Source: Frondihabitans peucedani
GTDB lineage: Bacteria > Actinomycetota > Actinomycetes > Actinomycetales > Microbacteriaceae
Reading direction: 5' to 3'
DNA: 64,000 bases
NCBI RefSeq assembly: GCF_039537585.1
Contig: NZ_BAABAU010000001.1
Location: 310,001 to 374,000 of the forward strand
The translations under genes were made by a program, and so were the position numbers. Position 1 is the first letter of the stretch. Each line of letters begins with the position of its first letter. Below, in pieces: positions 58,519 through 64,000 of this stretch. The notes under the pieces were generated by a model. It saw only the letters and a list, made by a program, of their open reading frames with translations. It searched no databases and was not told the origin of the DNA.

Positions 58519-64000
<5,482 letters not shown>

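Overview
The window is high-G+C DNA (roughly 70 percent by eye) from an actinobacterium. Supporting markers are WhiA, the RNA polymerase-binding protein RbpA, OpcA next to Zwf, an ANTAR-type PdtaR regulator, a four-domain S1 protein, an ABC-F ATPase of 532 residues and a Suf operon carrying a Rieske-type ferredoxin. Gene content and layout fit Microbacteriaceae best (inference; the genus cannot be fixed). No insertion sequence, prophage, integron or CRISPR-cas locus was seen. Almost everything is chromosomal housekeeping; the unusual material is at the left edge and in the intergenic DNA.

Layout. 1-3263: three overlapping genes (phosphoribosyltransferase/TRSP, StiP-type PRTase plus PELOTA, HAD phosphatase), the distal part of a Ter-associated biosynthetic module whose upstream genes lie outside the window. 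3377-9456: L31 type B, a POT peptide transporter, an ABC ATPase, divergent glgA/glgC for glycogen, and serB. 9457-15671: fabG, DUF3099, a small Cys-containing protein, SURF1, an ECF sigma factor with a membrane-anchored partner, an ABC-F ATPase and bioY. 16061-20350: leftward suf operon (sufB, sufD, Rieske ferredoxin, sufC, DUF59). 20634-22605: convergent ctaA and ctaB for heme A. 22962-31211: a rightward pentose-phosphate run (tkt, tal, pgi, zwf, opcA, pgl). 31342-50197: a long leftward run containing rbpA, secG, tpiA, pgk, gap, whiA, rapZ, uvrC, uvrA, an SDR, uvrB, coaE, rpsA, a DUF885 peptidase-like protein and an orphan PTS IIB. 50335-64000: polA, a thioesterase, an epoxide-hydrolase-like protein, pdtaR, tRNA-Leu(CAA), a cold-shock gene, a small membrane protein, pyk, gltD and the 3' part of gltB, cut by the window edge.

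How it works together. Glycogen genes, lower glycolysis (gap-pgk-tpiA, pyk) and the oxidative and non-oxidative pentose-phosphate genes form a central-carbon core. ctaA, ctaB and SURF1 serve the terminal oxidase, Suf builds Fe-S clusters (needed by GltBD), and uvrA, uvrB, uvrC and polA cover nucleotide-excision repair. The order pyk, pdtaR, polA, rpsA, coaE, uvrB, uvrA resembles that of Mycobacterium.

Most notable signals. (1) The octamer GCAGGATC / GATCCTGC occurs about fifty times, far above composition, often using otherwise disfavoured codons and building a terminator. (2) Two intergenic arrays of one 20-bp element with 40-41 bp period switch orientation mid-array. (3) At five leftward genes the stop-codon segment is tandemly repeated just downstream. 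(4) A second palindromic intergenic family occurs twice.
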